In this document: in pieces, positions 1 through 8,200 of the stretch
Layout of the letters: each line of letters begins with the position of its first letter
Position numbering within the stretch: the first letter of the stretch is position 1
Source of the DNA: an uncultured Oxalobacteraceae bacterium
GTDB lineage: Bacteria > Pseudomonadota > Gammaproteobacteria > Burkholderiales > Burkholderiaceae
Reading direction: 5' to 3'
DNA: 8,551 nt
Assembly (NCBI GenBank): GCA_946480015.1
Contig: CAMLIL010000150.1
Location: 1-8,551, forward strand
Translations under genes and position numbers: made by a program
The notes under the pieces: model-generated
Told to the model about the DNA's origin: nothing
Seen by the model: only the letters and a program-made list of their open reading frames with translations
Databases searched by the model: none

Positions 1-610
1 TATAAAACAGATCGGGAAACTGGGTGCGTATCCAGAAACCGGAATCGTCCTGATCAGAGATCGTGTAGACGCACAACTTCTTCACCAGGTGACCGACCTC
101 CTCCGGTGTCCTGTCGTGGCTGATCCGATACAACGCTTGAGCAAGCGTATTGGCACCGCCCCAGACCGCAACCCAGAGGGGGCGCGTATCATTTTTCTCC
201 AAGGCCTTGATGATGGCGTCCGACCCCGGCGAGTCCTTGCCGTCGCCGACACCTAGCATGCCGTAGACTTGCGAGCCGGAGCGCACCACGGCTTTGAGTG
301 CCTGCGCTTTCGGAAACCCCGGTTCGTGCTTCAACAAGTTGGGTTGGACCCGGCCATAGGCGTCGACGATCGCATGGATGGATTCCGGGGCAATGCGCGA
401 CTTCTGATGCGTAGAGGTCGTGGCGACGATACCTTCGATATCGATCTGGTTCGCGTATAGAAGCAAGCGTACGAGCGACTGGCTGTCATCGGGATCGGCC
501 TCGATATCGGTGAGGACAATCAGGCGTTGTCTGGGTTCGGCAGCGCCAAGGGCCGGCACGCAAACCAATACGGCCGTCAGCATCGCTGTAATTGAAAGTA
601 ATCGCATCAT
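1..610 (-). CDS. DUF1593 / Sde182-type nucleoside-hydrolase-like secreted protein, partial (C-terminus outside window)
   Basis: The minus strand is open from an ATG-ATG pair at 610-605 to the window edge, giving 203 residues with no stop. Residues 1-23 look like a Sec signal peptide (positive start, hydrophobic core, cleavage near ALGA|AEP). The mature part opens with RLIVLTDIEADPDDSQSL (29-46), then DIEGIVATTSTHQ, YGMLGVGDGKDSPGS, RPLWVAVWGGANTLAQAL and VYTISDQDDSGFWIR. I recognise these as the DUF1593 family, annotated as the nucleoside-hydrolase-like domain of cellulose-binding protein Sde182. The Asp cluster (D35, D39, D41, D42) matches the calcium-binding DxDxxxDD signature of nucleoside hydrolases, so a hydrolase-like active site seems kept; the substrate is not known to me. 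The usual downstream beta-sandwich domain would lie beyond position 1. It follows the GH5 gene in the same direction but behind a likely terminator, so it may be transcribed separately. Family call is firm; function is not. Confidence 0.85.
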   Translation of the reverse strand, partial: MMRLLSITAMLTAVLVCVPALGAAEPRQRLIVLTDIEADPDDSQSLVRLLLYANQIDIEGIVATTSTHQKSRIAPESIHAIVDAYGRVQPNLLKHEPGFPKAQALKAVVRSGSQVYGMLGVGDGKDSPGSDAIIKALEKNDTRPLWVAVWGGANTLAQALYRISHDRTPEEVGHLVKKLCVYTISDQDDSGFWIRTQFPDLFY

Positions 611-630
611 CTCTGTATTGCTCTGTATTG
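611..630 (-). repeat. Perfect tandem 10-bp duplication at the DUF1593 start
   Basis: Two identical copies of CTCTGTATTG (plus strand) lie back to back, directly against the start codon of the DUF1593 gene. Read on the coding strand, each copy ends in ACAGAG, a weak Shine-Dalgarno-like purine run. The distal copy places its GAG 10 nt before the first ATG; the proximal copy abuts that ATG and is 3 nt from the second ATG. No better ribosome-binding site is visible, so the duplication may set initiation strength. Confidence 0.6.
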
Positions 631-686
631 AATCGGGGCCTGTCTCGCCGGCCGGGCTGTGTGCAAGACCGGAACCGAACCCGGCC

Positions 687-721
687 AAACGAAACGGCCC
701 GGCGAAGAACGCGCCGAGCCG
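687..721 (-). terminator. Intrinsic terminator after the GH5 gene
   Basis: On the minus strand, CGGCTCGGCG (721-712) pairs with CGCCGGGCCG (704-695) to form a 10-bp GC-rich stem with one G-U wobble and a 7-nt loop. It is followed at once by TTTCGTTT (694-687), an interrupted T-tract. It begins 51 nt past the GH5 stop codon and about 80 nt before the DUF1593 start. The arrangement fits a Rho-independent terminator for the GH5 transcript, though the T-tract is short and broken, so some read-through is possible. Confidence 0.65.
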
Positions 722-772
722 GACCGCATCCGCTAGAAGCCACTCACGTCATGCGAATGTGCGTGTGGCAGC

Positions 773-2059
773 TTACCGGATTGCGCCCTTCACCAGCGCA
801 TCGAGGAGGTCCGGGTCGAGGACTGCGTTATTGCTGCCCCGATCGATCAGGCCGCCCACATCCCAATAGAACGGTAACAAGCCATGGGCCACTGCCGACC
901 TGGTGACGTAGTTGATATAGTAGACGCGCGACTTCTTATGCAGGGCCAGTGCATCGCCCGTCAGATTATTGCGCAGCATTGCGGCGTACTCGCCGAGCAC
1001 GACCGGAATGCCCTTGTCGACAAACTGCTGCCTGATCTTCGAGAACTGCTGATCGACGTAAGCCTCTTCCATCTGGTCGGCATTGTGGGCGGTGTCCGTG
1101 GTCGAATGATTGTCCTTGCCCCAGTAATAGAATGCATGGCCCCACCATTCATCTTTTTCCATTAAAGTAAATTGCCACGGGTAGAAGTGCACCTCATACA
1201 TCAGCTTATTGCTGACAGTGTCGGTCGGCATGGCGGTCCACATCGTCGCTGATTTATCGATGTCCACGGCCGGTCCCTGCACCGTCAGGACACGGTAGGC
1301 ATTCTTGCCGCCCGTGGCGCGCACCGCATCGATGAAGGTCTGGTGGTAGGACATGAGCACCGGCATCTGGTTGGCCGTATCGACAGCCGGCTCGTTGGCG
1401 CCGGCAAATATCAAATGCTCGTCGAAGTCGCGCATTTGCGTGGCAATCTGGGTCCAGAACGCCTTTTGTTTCTCGTTGACGGCCACTTGCTTGTCGGGCT
1501 GAACGTTTCTTTCGAGCCAACCGCCATCCCAATGGATGTTCATGAGCACATACATCTGGTTGTCGACGCAATATTTGACGACTTGCTTGACGCGGTCCAT
1601 CCAGGCCTGGTCGATCTTGCCGGTCTGTTGGTTGGCGTACTGGTCCCAGGCAACCGGGAGCCGGATGGCGTTGAATCCGTCCGCCTTGGCCGCCTTGATC
1701 AGCGCCTCGGTGATCAGGGGATTGCCCCAGGCGGTTTCTCCGCCGATCGCCTCCATCGTGTTGCCAATATTCAGCCCCAAACGAATCTTGCTGGCAAGCT
1801 GGACAGCGGTGCTGCCCATGCCGGCAGCATCGGGCGCGATCGGATTCTGGTTGTAGTCGGGATAGAGACCCGCGGCCGGCGTGGTTGGCGCCGGTGTCGT
1901 CGGGACTGGCGTCGGCTGGGCTGGCGTGGTGGGCGCTGGCGTCGTTGCGGCTGGCGTCGTTGGCGCCGGCACCGCAGGCTTCGTGCTGGCCGCGCCGCCG
2001 CCACAGCCAACGTTTAATGACAGAATTCCAACTAATATAAGTACACGGCTGAGCTTCAA
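773..2059 (-). CDS. GH5-family endo-glycanase (cellulase-like), predicted lipoprotein
   Basis: A 428-residue glycoside hydrolase of family 5. I take the start as TTG at 2059 because GAGG lies 5 nt upstream and translation then begins directly with a signal sequence (LKLSRVLILVGILSLNVGC). The frame stays open to an ATG at 2200, but that start would put 47 residues before the signal. Cys19 in NVGC is a plausible, non-canonical lipobox. Residues 20-65 are a Pro/Thr/Ala-rich linker. The GH5 barrel spans about 80-425: LGLNIGNTMEA, WGNP, AIRLPVAWDQ (R133), NIHWDGGW (H176), FAGANEP with the acid/base E223, EVHFYPW (H291), VVLGEYAA with the nucleophile E357, and a late YWDVGG tryptophan. Both catalytic glutamates are present. 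The family cuts beta-1,4-glucans, xyloglucan or mannans; the exact substrate cannot be read here. Outer-membrane or surface anchoring through the lipid is inferred. It is divergent from the GH51 gene and has its own terminator. Confidence 0.9.
   Translation of the reverse strand: MKLSRVLILVGILSLNVGCGGGAASTKPAVPAPTTPAATTPAPTTPAQPTPVPTTPAPTTPAAGLYPDYNQNPIAPDAAGMGSTAVQLASKIRLGLNIGNTMEAIGGETAWGNPLITEALIKAAKADGFNAIRLPVAWDQYANQQTGKIDQAWMDRVKQVVKYCVDNQMYVLMNIHWDGGWLERNVQPDKQVAVNEKQKAFWTQIATQMRDFDEHLIFAGANEPAVDTANQMPVLMSYHQTFIDAVRATGGKNAYRVLTVQGPAVDIDKSATMWTAMPTDTVSNKLMYEVHFYPWQFTLMEKDEWWGHAFYYWGKDNHSTTDTAHNADQMEEAYVDQQFSKIRQQFVDKGIPVVLGEYAAMLRNNLTGDALALHKKSRVYYINYVTRSAVAHGLLPFYWDVGGLIDRGSNNAVLDPDLLDALVKGAIR
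1868..1978 (-). repeat. Degenerate repeats coding the Pro/Thr linker of the GH5 lipoprotein
   Basis: The DNA repeats short GGCGTCGTTGGCGC-like units, seen on the plus strand as variants of ggcgtngttggcgcyggy. On the coding strand it specifies alternating PAPTTPA / PTPVP units. Such linkers separate a lipid anchor from a catalytic domain. Repeats of this kind can change copy number by slippage, so linker length may vary between strains. Confidence 0.6.
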
Positions 2060-2064
2060 ATTAA

Positions 2065-2068
2065 CCTC
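2065..2068 (-). promoter_or_regulatory. Shine-Dalgarno that fixes the TTG start of the GH5 gene
   Basis: GAGG on the minus strand at 2068-2065 sits 5 nt before TTG at 2059. This good spacing, together with the signal peptide that starts there, is the reason for choosing TTG over the upstream in-frame ATG codons. Confidence 0.65.
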
Positions 2069-2152
2069 GAAATATTCATGCTGACAAATTACCCGTTGGC
2101 CTCGAATATTTTTTCGGCCAAGCACCAACATACCGAGATCCGCGCCACGGCC

Positions 2153-2181
2153 GTTATCGCTTCCCCAGAAATTGCTAGCAA
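2153..2181 (-). promoter_or_regulatory. Candidate sigma70-type promoter for the GH5 gene
   Basis: On the minus strand, TTGCTA (2181-2176) and GATAAC (2158-2153) are separated by exactly 17 nt. Each matches four of six consensus bases. The -35 box lies inside the 12-bp palindrome at 2171-2182, as expected if a repressor or activator acts there. It would give a leader of about 85-90 nt. The match is only fair, so this is a weak prediction. Confidence 0.3.
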
Positions 2182-2182
2182 T
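2171..2182. promoter_or_regulatory. Perfect 12-bp palindrome, possible operator
   Basis: ATTGCTAGCAAT is its own reverse complement and overlaps the candidate -35 box of the GH5 gene. The same GCTAGC core recurs in an 8-bp palindrome (CGCTAGCG) at 2398-2405 nearer the GH51 gene, so one regulator could bind at both ends of the divergent region. The regulator is not identified. Confidence 0.4.
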
Positions 2183-2461
2183 ATGCGAAAAATTGCACAA
2201 CTTGGGGATTTACAGCTACGGCTTGGGCGAGCGGATCGTCAGGCTGCGTAAGTGCGATAACAGGACGCTGTCAATGTCGCGTGTCGGCGCAAGCCGCGGC
2301 TGCATCCGTTCCGTCACAGGCCGCTGCCGCCGCCGCGGGGCGGATGCAAGGAAGTGCAGTATCAATGCGATTTTCCGCACCCTGTAAATGTCTTCACCGC
2401 TAGCGTAATTTCGGTCCTTACTCTTCCCGAACCCCTGGGATAGACTTCGCCGGTTTGCTGG

Positions 2462-2487
2462 ACCGGCGCGCCAGCTATGGCGCCGGT
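2462..2487 (+). promoter_or_regulatory. Stem-loop in the leader of the GH51 gene
   Basis: ACCGGC (2462-2467) pairs with GCCGGT (2482-2487) and GCCA (2470-2473) with TGGC (2478-2481), leaving a GCTA loop and a 2-nt bulge. An alternative fold pairs the eight outer bases ACCGGCGC with GCGCCGGT. No T-tract follows, so it is not a terminator. It could be an operator in DNA or a structured leader in RNA about 85-110 nt before the GH51 start. Confidence 0.4.
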
Positions 2488-2488
2488 G

Positions 2489-2500
2489 GACGCATGCGTC
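2489..2500. promoter_or_regulatory. Perfect 12-bp palindrome upstream of GH51
   Basis: GACGCATGCGTC equals its reverse complement and lies one base after the preceding hairpin, about 70 nt before the GH51 start. A second palindrome, CGATGCATCG, follows at 2521-2530. Both share a TGCAT or GCATGC-type core. The spacing suggests protein-binding sites, but no known operator consensus is matched. Confidence 0.35.
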
Positions 2501-2569
2501 ATGGCGGCCTTCTTCACCACCGATGCATCGACGCGCCAAAAAACATACGACTTTCATGGATACGACTGA

Positions 2570-4093
<1,524 letters not shown>

Positions 4094-4167
4094 ACGCCGC
4101 GCGCGCAAGGGCATGGTGATCACCTTCGGCATGTCCGATGGTACCGACGCGGCCCATCCTGAACAGC

Positions 4168-4213
4168 AGCGGCGGCAGCTCGCCGCTCCGGCAATGGACG
4201 CCGCAAGGGCGTC
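4168..4213 (+). promoter_or_regulatory. Two stem-loops in the GH51-PA14 intergenic gap
   Basis: AGCGGCG (4168-4174) pairs perfectly with CGCCGCT (4181-4187) over a 6-nt loop. Nine bases later GACGCC (4197-4202) pairs with GGCGTC (4208-4213) over a 5-nt GCAAG loop. Neither is followed by a T-tract, so a standard intrinsic terminator is unlikely. They could protect the 3' end of the upstream message, pause polymerase or lower expression of the next gene. Confidence 0.4.
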
Positions 4214-4248
4214 AAACCTCAATCAATCGACCTTGTATTCGGAAACGT

Positions 4249-5217
4249 ATGCGTTCAACACCGGAATCCAGTTTGCCCCCGCCCGCAACTGAAGGGCAGC
4301 CGTCATTGCGGCCCGAGAAACGGCGCTACGCATTGGGTATCGTGCTGCTCATCCATCTTGCCTTGCTGATCGCCATGCTGCTGTCGCCCGCGCGCCGTCC
4401 CGCGCCTTCACCGCCGCGCGCCCTGGAAACGGCCCTGATCGAAGAGAAAGTACCGGAAGAAAAAATTCCCGAACCTGCGCCCGCCGACATCGCCCCACCC
4501 ACCCTCGCGCCACCGCCCCTTCTCGTCCCGCCGCCGCTACCAGTGCCCGACGTCGTGCCCGACGCTATCCGGGCTCCGGCTCCGGCTCCGACTCCCGCTC
4601 CGGCGCCTGCTGCGGCCCCGGCGCCGGCCGCGCCCCCCGCCCCGGCCCCGGCCGCGCCCGCGAAGGAGGTCGTGGCCAGCGCGCCTCCCAAGCTGTTCGA
4701 GGAATGCGCCGAAGCGTCGGATCGGCATATGGTCGCCGACGTATATCGCCTCGCTGCCGGCAACCAATCGGTGTACGACATGCGCGGGCGTAAGCCGATC
4801 AAGCGCGTTTGCCTGGCCCAACTCGATATCGTGCCGCGCTCCTTCCGCGAAGGCTTTCCCGGTATGGGCTCGACGATCGAATGGTTCGGTCTGGATATTC
4901 GCTTTACCGTCAATATTGCCGAAACCGGCACCTGGGAGCTGATGCTGTTGGCCGACGATGGTGCCGTTCTCAGCATCGACGATGAAAACGTGATCGACAA
5001 CGACGGCATCCACGCCCCTACACCCGTGGCGACCAGGATCAAGCTGGAGAAGGGCTTGCACAATTTCCGCCTGCGCTACTTCCAGGGCCCAGGCCCGGAT
5101 CTTGCGCTGATGCTTGCGTGGAAAAGGCCCGGTGCGGCCGATTACAGCTATTTGCCGCGCAGCCTGATAGGGCGGCCGCCTGCCGGCACGCTGCCGCCGA
5201 TCCGCCCGAAGGAGTAA
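4249..5217 (+). CDS. TonB-like membrane-anchored, Pro/Ala-rich protein with C-terminal PA14 domain
   Basis: I take the start as ATG at 4249 (GGA at 4241-4243, 5 nt away), giving 322 residues; an in-frame ATG at 4138 exists but lacks a ribosome-binding site and adds 37 unlikely residues. Residues 1-27 are hydrophilic and end in PEKRR, 28-46 form one transmembrane helix (YALGIVLLIHLALLIAMLL), and ARR follows. About 50-148 is a Pro/Ala tract, first with Glu (EEKVPEEKIPEP), then PAPAPTPAPAPA-type. This is the plan of a TonB-type N-terminus with a periplasmic spacer. The C-terminus (about 199-298) is not a TonB domain but a PA14 fold: FTVNIAETGTWELML, LADDGAVLSIDDENVIDNDG (the DDG calcium/ligand loop, 236-238), KLEKGLHNFRLRYFQGPGPDLALML. 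Cys153 and Cys188 could form a disulfide. PA14 domains often bind glycans, and the flanking GH51 and GH43 genes fit such a role. Function is inferred, not shown. Confidence 0.8.
   Translation: MRSTPESSLPPPATEGQPSLRPEKRRYALGIVLLIHLALLIAMLLSPARRPAPSPPRALETALIEEKVPEEKIPEPAPADIAPPTLAPPPLLVPPPLPVPDVVPDAIRAPAPAPTPAPAPAAAPAPAAPPAPAPAAPAKEVVASAPPKLFEECAEASDRHMVADVYRLAAGNQSVYDMRGRKPIKRVCLAQLDIVPRSFREGFPGMGSTIEWFGLDIRFTVNIAETGTWELMLLADDGAVLSIDDENVIDNDGIHAPTPVATRIKLEKGLHNFRLRYFQGPGPDLALMLAWKRPGAADYSYLPRSLIGRPPAGTLPPIRPKE
4563..4668 (+). repeat. GC-rich low-complexity tract coding the Pro/Ala spacer
   Basis: Near-repeats of GGCTCC, GCTCCG and GCCCCGGCC code runs of APAPAPTPAP and AAPAPAAPPAP in the PA14 protein. 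The tract is prone to slippage and to sequencing error, so spacer length may differ between strains or assemblies. The frame is maintained through it. Confidence 0.7.
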
Positions 5218-5257
5218 TCAGGGCCGCTCCACGTTCCACACCTCACTTCCGACATTC

Positions 5258-8200
5258 ATGAAAAAGACACACTGCCCCGCTCTCGTTCTCTTGTCCGTAC
5301 TGGTTTCGCTGCCCGCGGCGTCATTCGCGCACAACCCGATTATTCAAACGATGTATACCGCCGATCCGGCACCCATGGTCCATAAGGGCACGCTCTACCT
5401 GTTTTCCAGCCACGACCAGGATGTCGGCGAAAAAAACAACTTCAACATGAAGGACTGGGTGCTCGCCACGACGACGGACATGGTGAACTGGACCCAGCAT
5501 GGCGCGATCGCCTCCCTGCGGGATTTCGCCTGGGCCGCCAAGGAGATTTCCGGCTGGGACGGTTTTGATAATGGCGCCTGGGCTCCCCAGGTGATCGAGA
5601 GGGACGGCAAATGGTATCTCTACGCCCCGGTGCAAGGCCGCGGCATAGGCGTGCTGGTGGCCGACAATCCGCTCGGCCCGTACACCGATCCCATCAAGAA
5701 ACCACTGATCGCCGGCCACGCCGGCGGCCTGTACGACAGCATCGATCCGACCGTCTACATCGACGACAACGGCCAGGCCTATCTCGCCTGGGGCAACCCG
5801 AATCTGTGGTCGGTGAAGCTGAACAAGGACATGATTTCCTACGACACGAGCGTCGGGGAGAATGGCATCATTCGCCATCCGATGACCGTCAAGGCGTTGG
5901 GCGAGCGCAATCCTCCGGACACACAAGGCACGACGCTTCCGAAGCGCGCCTTGCGCGGCACGTCCTACGAAGAAGGTCCCTGGCTCTACAAGCGCAAGAA
6001 TCTCGCTTACCTGTTTTTTGCAGGTGGTCCCATCCCTGAGCATCTCGCCTACGCCACCGGCCCCACACCGGAAGGCCCGTGGACCTACGGCGGCGTCGTC
6101 ATGCCCCCGCAAAGTGCGTTCACCAACCATCCGGGCGTGGTCGATTTCAAGGGCAAGACCTACCTCTTCTACCACAACGCCGCGCTTCCAGGAGGCGACG
6201 GCTTCAAGCGTTCCGTGGCCGTCGATGAGTTGAAGTTCAACCCGGACGGCTCGGTCCCGATGGTGCAACCGACCAGGGAAGGCCCGGCACCGGTCGCCAC
6301 CCTCGATCCCTACAAGCGCGTCGAAGCCGAGACCATTGCGTGGTCGTCCGGTGTCAAAATCGAACCCAGCAGCGCCGGCGGCCAGAATGTGCGAGACATC
6401 CACGACGGGGCCTACATCCAGGTGCGCAATGTCGATTTCGGCGCGCCCGGCGCGCGCGCCTTCATGGCCAGCCTCTCCAGCACGGCCAAGCCGAAACAGG
6501 CCACCGGGGCGAAGATCGAGATTCGTTTGGGCAAGCTCGACGGCCAGCTGATCGGCACGCTGCCGGTCTCGGGAACCGGCGGCCAATGGAAGCCGCAGTC
6601 GGTCCGGGTCTCCGGCGCCTCCGGCGTCCAGGATGTCTTCTTCGTGTTCCGCGGTGCGGCCGGCGAAGAACTGTTCAAGTTCGATTACTGGCAATTCGCG
6701 CACCACGACCTGCCGGCGGACCGCGACTCCGGCGCGCCCCGGCCCGGCCCGGCGGCAAAGGCGGATCGTGCCCATAATCCCGTGATCTGGGCCGACGTTC
6801 CGGACATCGCAGTCATCCGGGTCGGCAAAACCTACTACATGAGCAGCACGACGATGCACATGAGCCCGGGCCTGCCGATCATGAAGTCGACGGACCTGGT
6901 CAACTGGAGCATGGCCTCGTACGCCTATGACACCCTGGCCGACAACGAAGCCTTCCGCCTCGAAAACGGCAAGAACGCCTACGGTGAGGGCTCCTGGGCC
7001 AGCAGCCTGCGTTACCACGACGGCATGTTCTATGCCTCGACGTTCTCCGCCACCGCCGGAGGACGCACCCATATCTACGCCACGCGCAATCCGGGGCGCG
7101 GCCCGTGGAAAGAAACGAGTTTCGAGCCCGCGCTGGGTGACCACAGCCTGTTTTTCGACGACGACGGTCGTGTCTACATGGTGTTCGGGGGCGGCCGCAT
7201 CTCGCTCAGGGAGCTGAAACCCGATCTCACTGGCTTCAAGCCCGGCGGCGTCAACAAGGTCATCATCGAAAACGCCAATGCCCTCTTCGGCGCCGACCAG
7301 GGCGGGCTCAAAGCCGAGGGCTCGCAGCTCTCCAAGATCAACGGCCGCTACTACCTCTTCAACATCGCCTCGCCCAAGACCCGCTGGGCACGCACCGTCA
7401 TCGTCCACCGCGCCGACAAGATCGACGGTCCCTACGAGGGCCGCATCGCGCTCGATGATCGCGGTATCGCCCAGGGCGGCCTCATCGACACCCCGGAAGG
7501 CAAATGGTATGCCTATCTTTTCAAGGACAACGGCGCCGTCGGTCGCGTTCCCTACCTCGTGCCCGTGACCTGGAAGGACGGCTGGCCCGTGCTCGGCCAG
7601 GACGGCGAAGTGCCCATGACGCTCGACATCCCCGCCGGCCGACAGGGCCGCTCGGGCGCGTCCGGTATCGTCGCCTCCGACGAATTCGACCGCTCGCCCG
7701 GCGCCCCCGCCCTGCCACTCGCCTGGCAATGGAATCACAATCCCGAGCCGCGTAACTGGTCGCTCACCAAGCGCCCCGGCTACCTGAGCTTCGTCACCAG
7801 CCGGGTCGATTCCAGCCTGCCTGAGGCGAGGAATACCCTCACCCAGCGCACCTTTGGCCCTGACAGTTTCGCCACCACCAGCATCGACGTGAGCGGCATG
7901 AAAGACGGCGACTGGACCGGCCTTGCCGCCTTTCAGAAAAAATACGGTTTTGTCGGCGTAAAGATGAGCGCCGGCGCCAGGTCGCTCGTCATGGTGAGCG
8001 CCGACTCCGGCCAGCCCGAGGAGGTCGCCTCCATTCCCCTTTCCGGCAAAACCGTTCACCTCAAGGTCGAATGCGAATTCCAGTCCGCGCCTGACGATGC
8101 CCGTTTCGGCGTCGACGAGAATGGCGCCAAGACCTATGGCATACCGGGGGCGCCTGAAGTCGCCCGCTTCTCCTACAGCCTCGACGGCAAATCCTGGACC

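Larger units (their letters stand above)
2060..2569. promoter_or_regulatory. Divergent intergenic control region between the GH5 and GH51 genes
   Basis: This 510-bp stretch holds no gene I can support. It is AT-richer than its flanks near the GH5 side (about 2030-2210) and GC-rich in the middle. It contains perfect palindromes at 2171-2182, 2398-2405, 2489-2500 and 2521-2530 and a hairpin at 2462-2487. The divergent layout of two polysaccharide-hydrolase genes makes it the natural place for shared operators. I found a weak promoter candidate for GH5 but no convincing -35/-10 pair for the GH51 operon. Confidence 0.6.

Noticed and set aside
420..906. Plus-strand frames of 149 and 104 codons over the DUF1593 start and the gap
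   Set aside because: They cross the DUF1593 coding sequence and the minus-strand terminator, show Ser/Arg-rich shadow composition, and have no ribosome site or domain.
1868..1978. Possible CRISPR or other structured repeat array
   Set aside because: The repeats are short, degenerate and in frame, and they code a Pro/Thr linker; there are no regular repeats with unique spacers.
1343..2017. 224-codon plus-strand frame opposite the GH5 gene
   Set aside because: It is antisense to a well-supported GH5 domain with both catalytic residues, and its Arg/Trp-rich tail comes from the linker repeats.
4138..4248. Longer N-terminus for the PA14 protein from ATG 4138
   Set aside because: There is no ribosome site before 4138, the added residues cross two hairpins and look non-coding, and ATG 4249 has GGA at good spacing just before the membrane anchor.
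4326..5063. 245-codon minus-strand frame rich in GAGAGAG
   Set aside because: It is the antisense of the Pro/Ala tract in the PA14 gene; the low complexity is inherited from that tract.
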